Assembly (NCBI GenBank): GCA_003149735.1
Contig: QANA01000087.1
Location: 1-15,791 of the forward strand
Direction of reading: 5' to 3'
DNA from: Clostridiales bacterium
Lineage (GTDB): Bacteria > Bacillota_A > Clostridia > Christensenellales > Christensenellaceae
Length of the DNA stretch: 15,791 nt
The notes beneath the pieces were generated by a model. It did no database searches. It was given only the letters and a program-made list of their open reading frames with translations, and was not told the origin of the DNA. This document shows positions 15,294 to 15,791 of this stretch, one piece after another. Position 1 is the first letter of the stretch, and every line of letters begins with the position of its first letter. A program made the position numbers and the translations under genes.

Positions 15294-15791
15294 ATGAGAA
15301 ACAAACAGGCAAAAAAAGCAACGGTTGACGCTCTCAGTTTAATGATTCGCCATGCAGACAAAGGGCCTTCCGGCTTTTGGACGGATGACTATGGGGGGTG
15401 CGGCAATCCGGCAATTTTCCCGGAGTTTGAAGATGGGCTAAAGCGAGGAAGGCTTGTTCAGAAAGAACACTATCTTTGCCCATGGAATACTGCTATTATG
15501 TATGGCACTGGACATGGGAACATAAGCACTGGCTGCTATTATAGTTGCTCCATTGAACGGGCAAAATATCTGTCAGAACAAGAACTCAAGAATATCCTTA
15601 CTCGGTTCAAAACGCGTCTGGAGAATGGAGATTATGATAATACTGACCATTTGCCACCTTTGCTGACAGTAAGCGAGGTTAAGCGTATTGAAGAGCGTAT
15701 CTTAGCGGAGCAATCTGAAAAGAAGCGGTGCGAGGAACACAAGCGGCAGGATCGGCTAAAAAAGGCTGCTGCACTGATTGCCAAATATCCG
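15294..15791 (+). CDS. Unrecognised protein, 3'-truncated by the window edge
   Basis: An open frame of 166 codons starts at an ATG 8 bases after GGAGG (15281-15285) and runs off the window with no stop. I do not recognise the family. The N-terminal part (1-120) is rich in aromatic residues, glycine and cysteine (GFWTDDYGGCGNP, YLCPWNTAIMYG, GCYYSCS; Cys36, Cys62, Cys81, Cys85), which could bind metal or be a compact globular fold. From about residue 125 the sequence becomes highly charged and probably helical or coiled-coil (EVKRIEERILAEQSEKKRCEE). No signal peptide or membrane segment is visible. It has its own promoter and leader, and its content is unlike the metabolic genes beside it, which hints at an accessory or mobile-element gene. 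That is inference only. Confidence 0.8.
   Translation, partial: MRNKQAKKATVDALSLMIRHADKGPSGFWTDDYGGCGNPAIFPEFEDGLKRGRLVQKEHYLCPWNTAIMYGTGHGNISTGCYYSCSIERAKYLSEQELKNILTRFKTRLENGDYDNTDHLPPLLTVSEVKRIEERILAEQSEKKRCEEHKRQDRLKKAAALIAKYP

Noticed and set aside
15053..15328. A 91-codon forward frame after malQ
   Set aside because: It begins inside the end of malQ, has no ribosome binding site, and runs across the promoter, leader and start of the better-supported gene at 15294.
1..15791. CRISPR arrays, tRNA or rRNA genes, insertion sequences, attachment sites
   Set aside because: No regularly spaced repeats, no cloverleaf or CCA-ended tRNA pattern, no transposase frame and no terminal repeats with target duplications were seen on reading.

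Overview
The window reads as ordinary chromosome of a low-to-mid GC Firmicute. The main evidence is the order glgB-glgC-glgD-glgA-glgP, which is the Bacillus subtilis glgBCDAP order, together with the paired GlgC/GlgD subunits typical of Firmicutes and strong GGAGG-type ribosome binding sites. The mixed base composition (close to half GC by eye) and frequent gut-anaerobe style variants suggest an anaerobic Clostridia or Negativicutes member. That finer placement is an inference and needs a marker-gene search.

Layout. Bases 1-1242 are the 3' part of an aspartate kinase gene (lysC type) whose start lies outside the window; it ends at a strong intrinsic terminator. An AT-rich gap of about 420 bases follows, holding small inverted repeats and the probable control region of the next operon. 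From 1660 to 15059, eight co-directional genes lie within 1 to 56 bases of each other: branching enzyme (glgB), ADP-glucose pyrophosphorylase catalytic and accessory subunits (glgC, glgD), glycogen synthase (glgA), glycogen phosphorylase (glgP), a cytoplasmic GH13 alpha-glucan hydrolase, an alpha-phosphoglucomutase and a 4-alpha-glucanotransferase (malQ). The last 730 bases hold no recognisable operon terminator, a good sigma-A-type promoter, and an unrecognised open reading frame that runs off the right end.

How the genes work together. The phosphoglucomutase interconverts glucose-6-phosphate and glucose-1-phosphate. GlgC with GlgD turns glucose-1-phosphate and ATP into ADP-glucose, GlgA polymerises it, and GlgB adds alpha-1,6 branches. 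For breakdown, GlgP releases glucose-1-phosphate from chain ends. The GH13 enzyme probably deals with branched limit dextrin or oligosaccharides (no glgX-like gene is visible here), MalQ recycles short maltodextrins, and the mutase returns glucose-1-phosphate to glycolysis. The unit is a self-contained glycogen synthesis and degradation operon.

I found no undescribed defence, mobile or RNA-based system. The points most worth a second look are the unknown gene and its symmetric promoter at the right end, a Lys-to-Ala change in the substrate-binding loop of GlgA, the GH13 enzyme standing in for a debranching enzyme, a U-tract-less hairpin between glgP and the GH13 gene, and the ambiguous promoter signals ahead of glgB.
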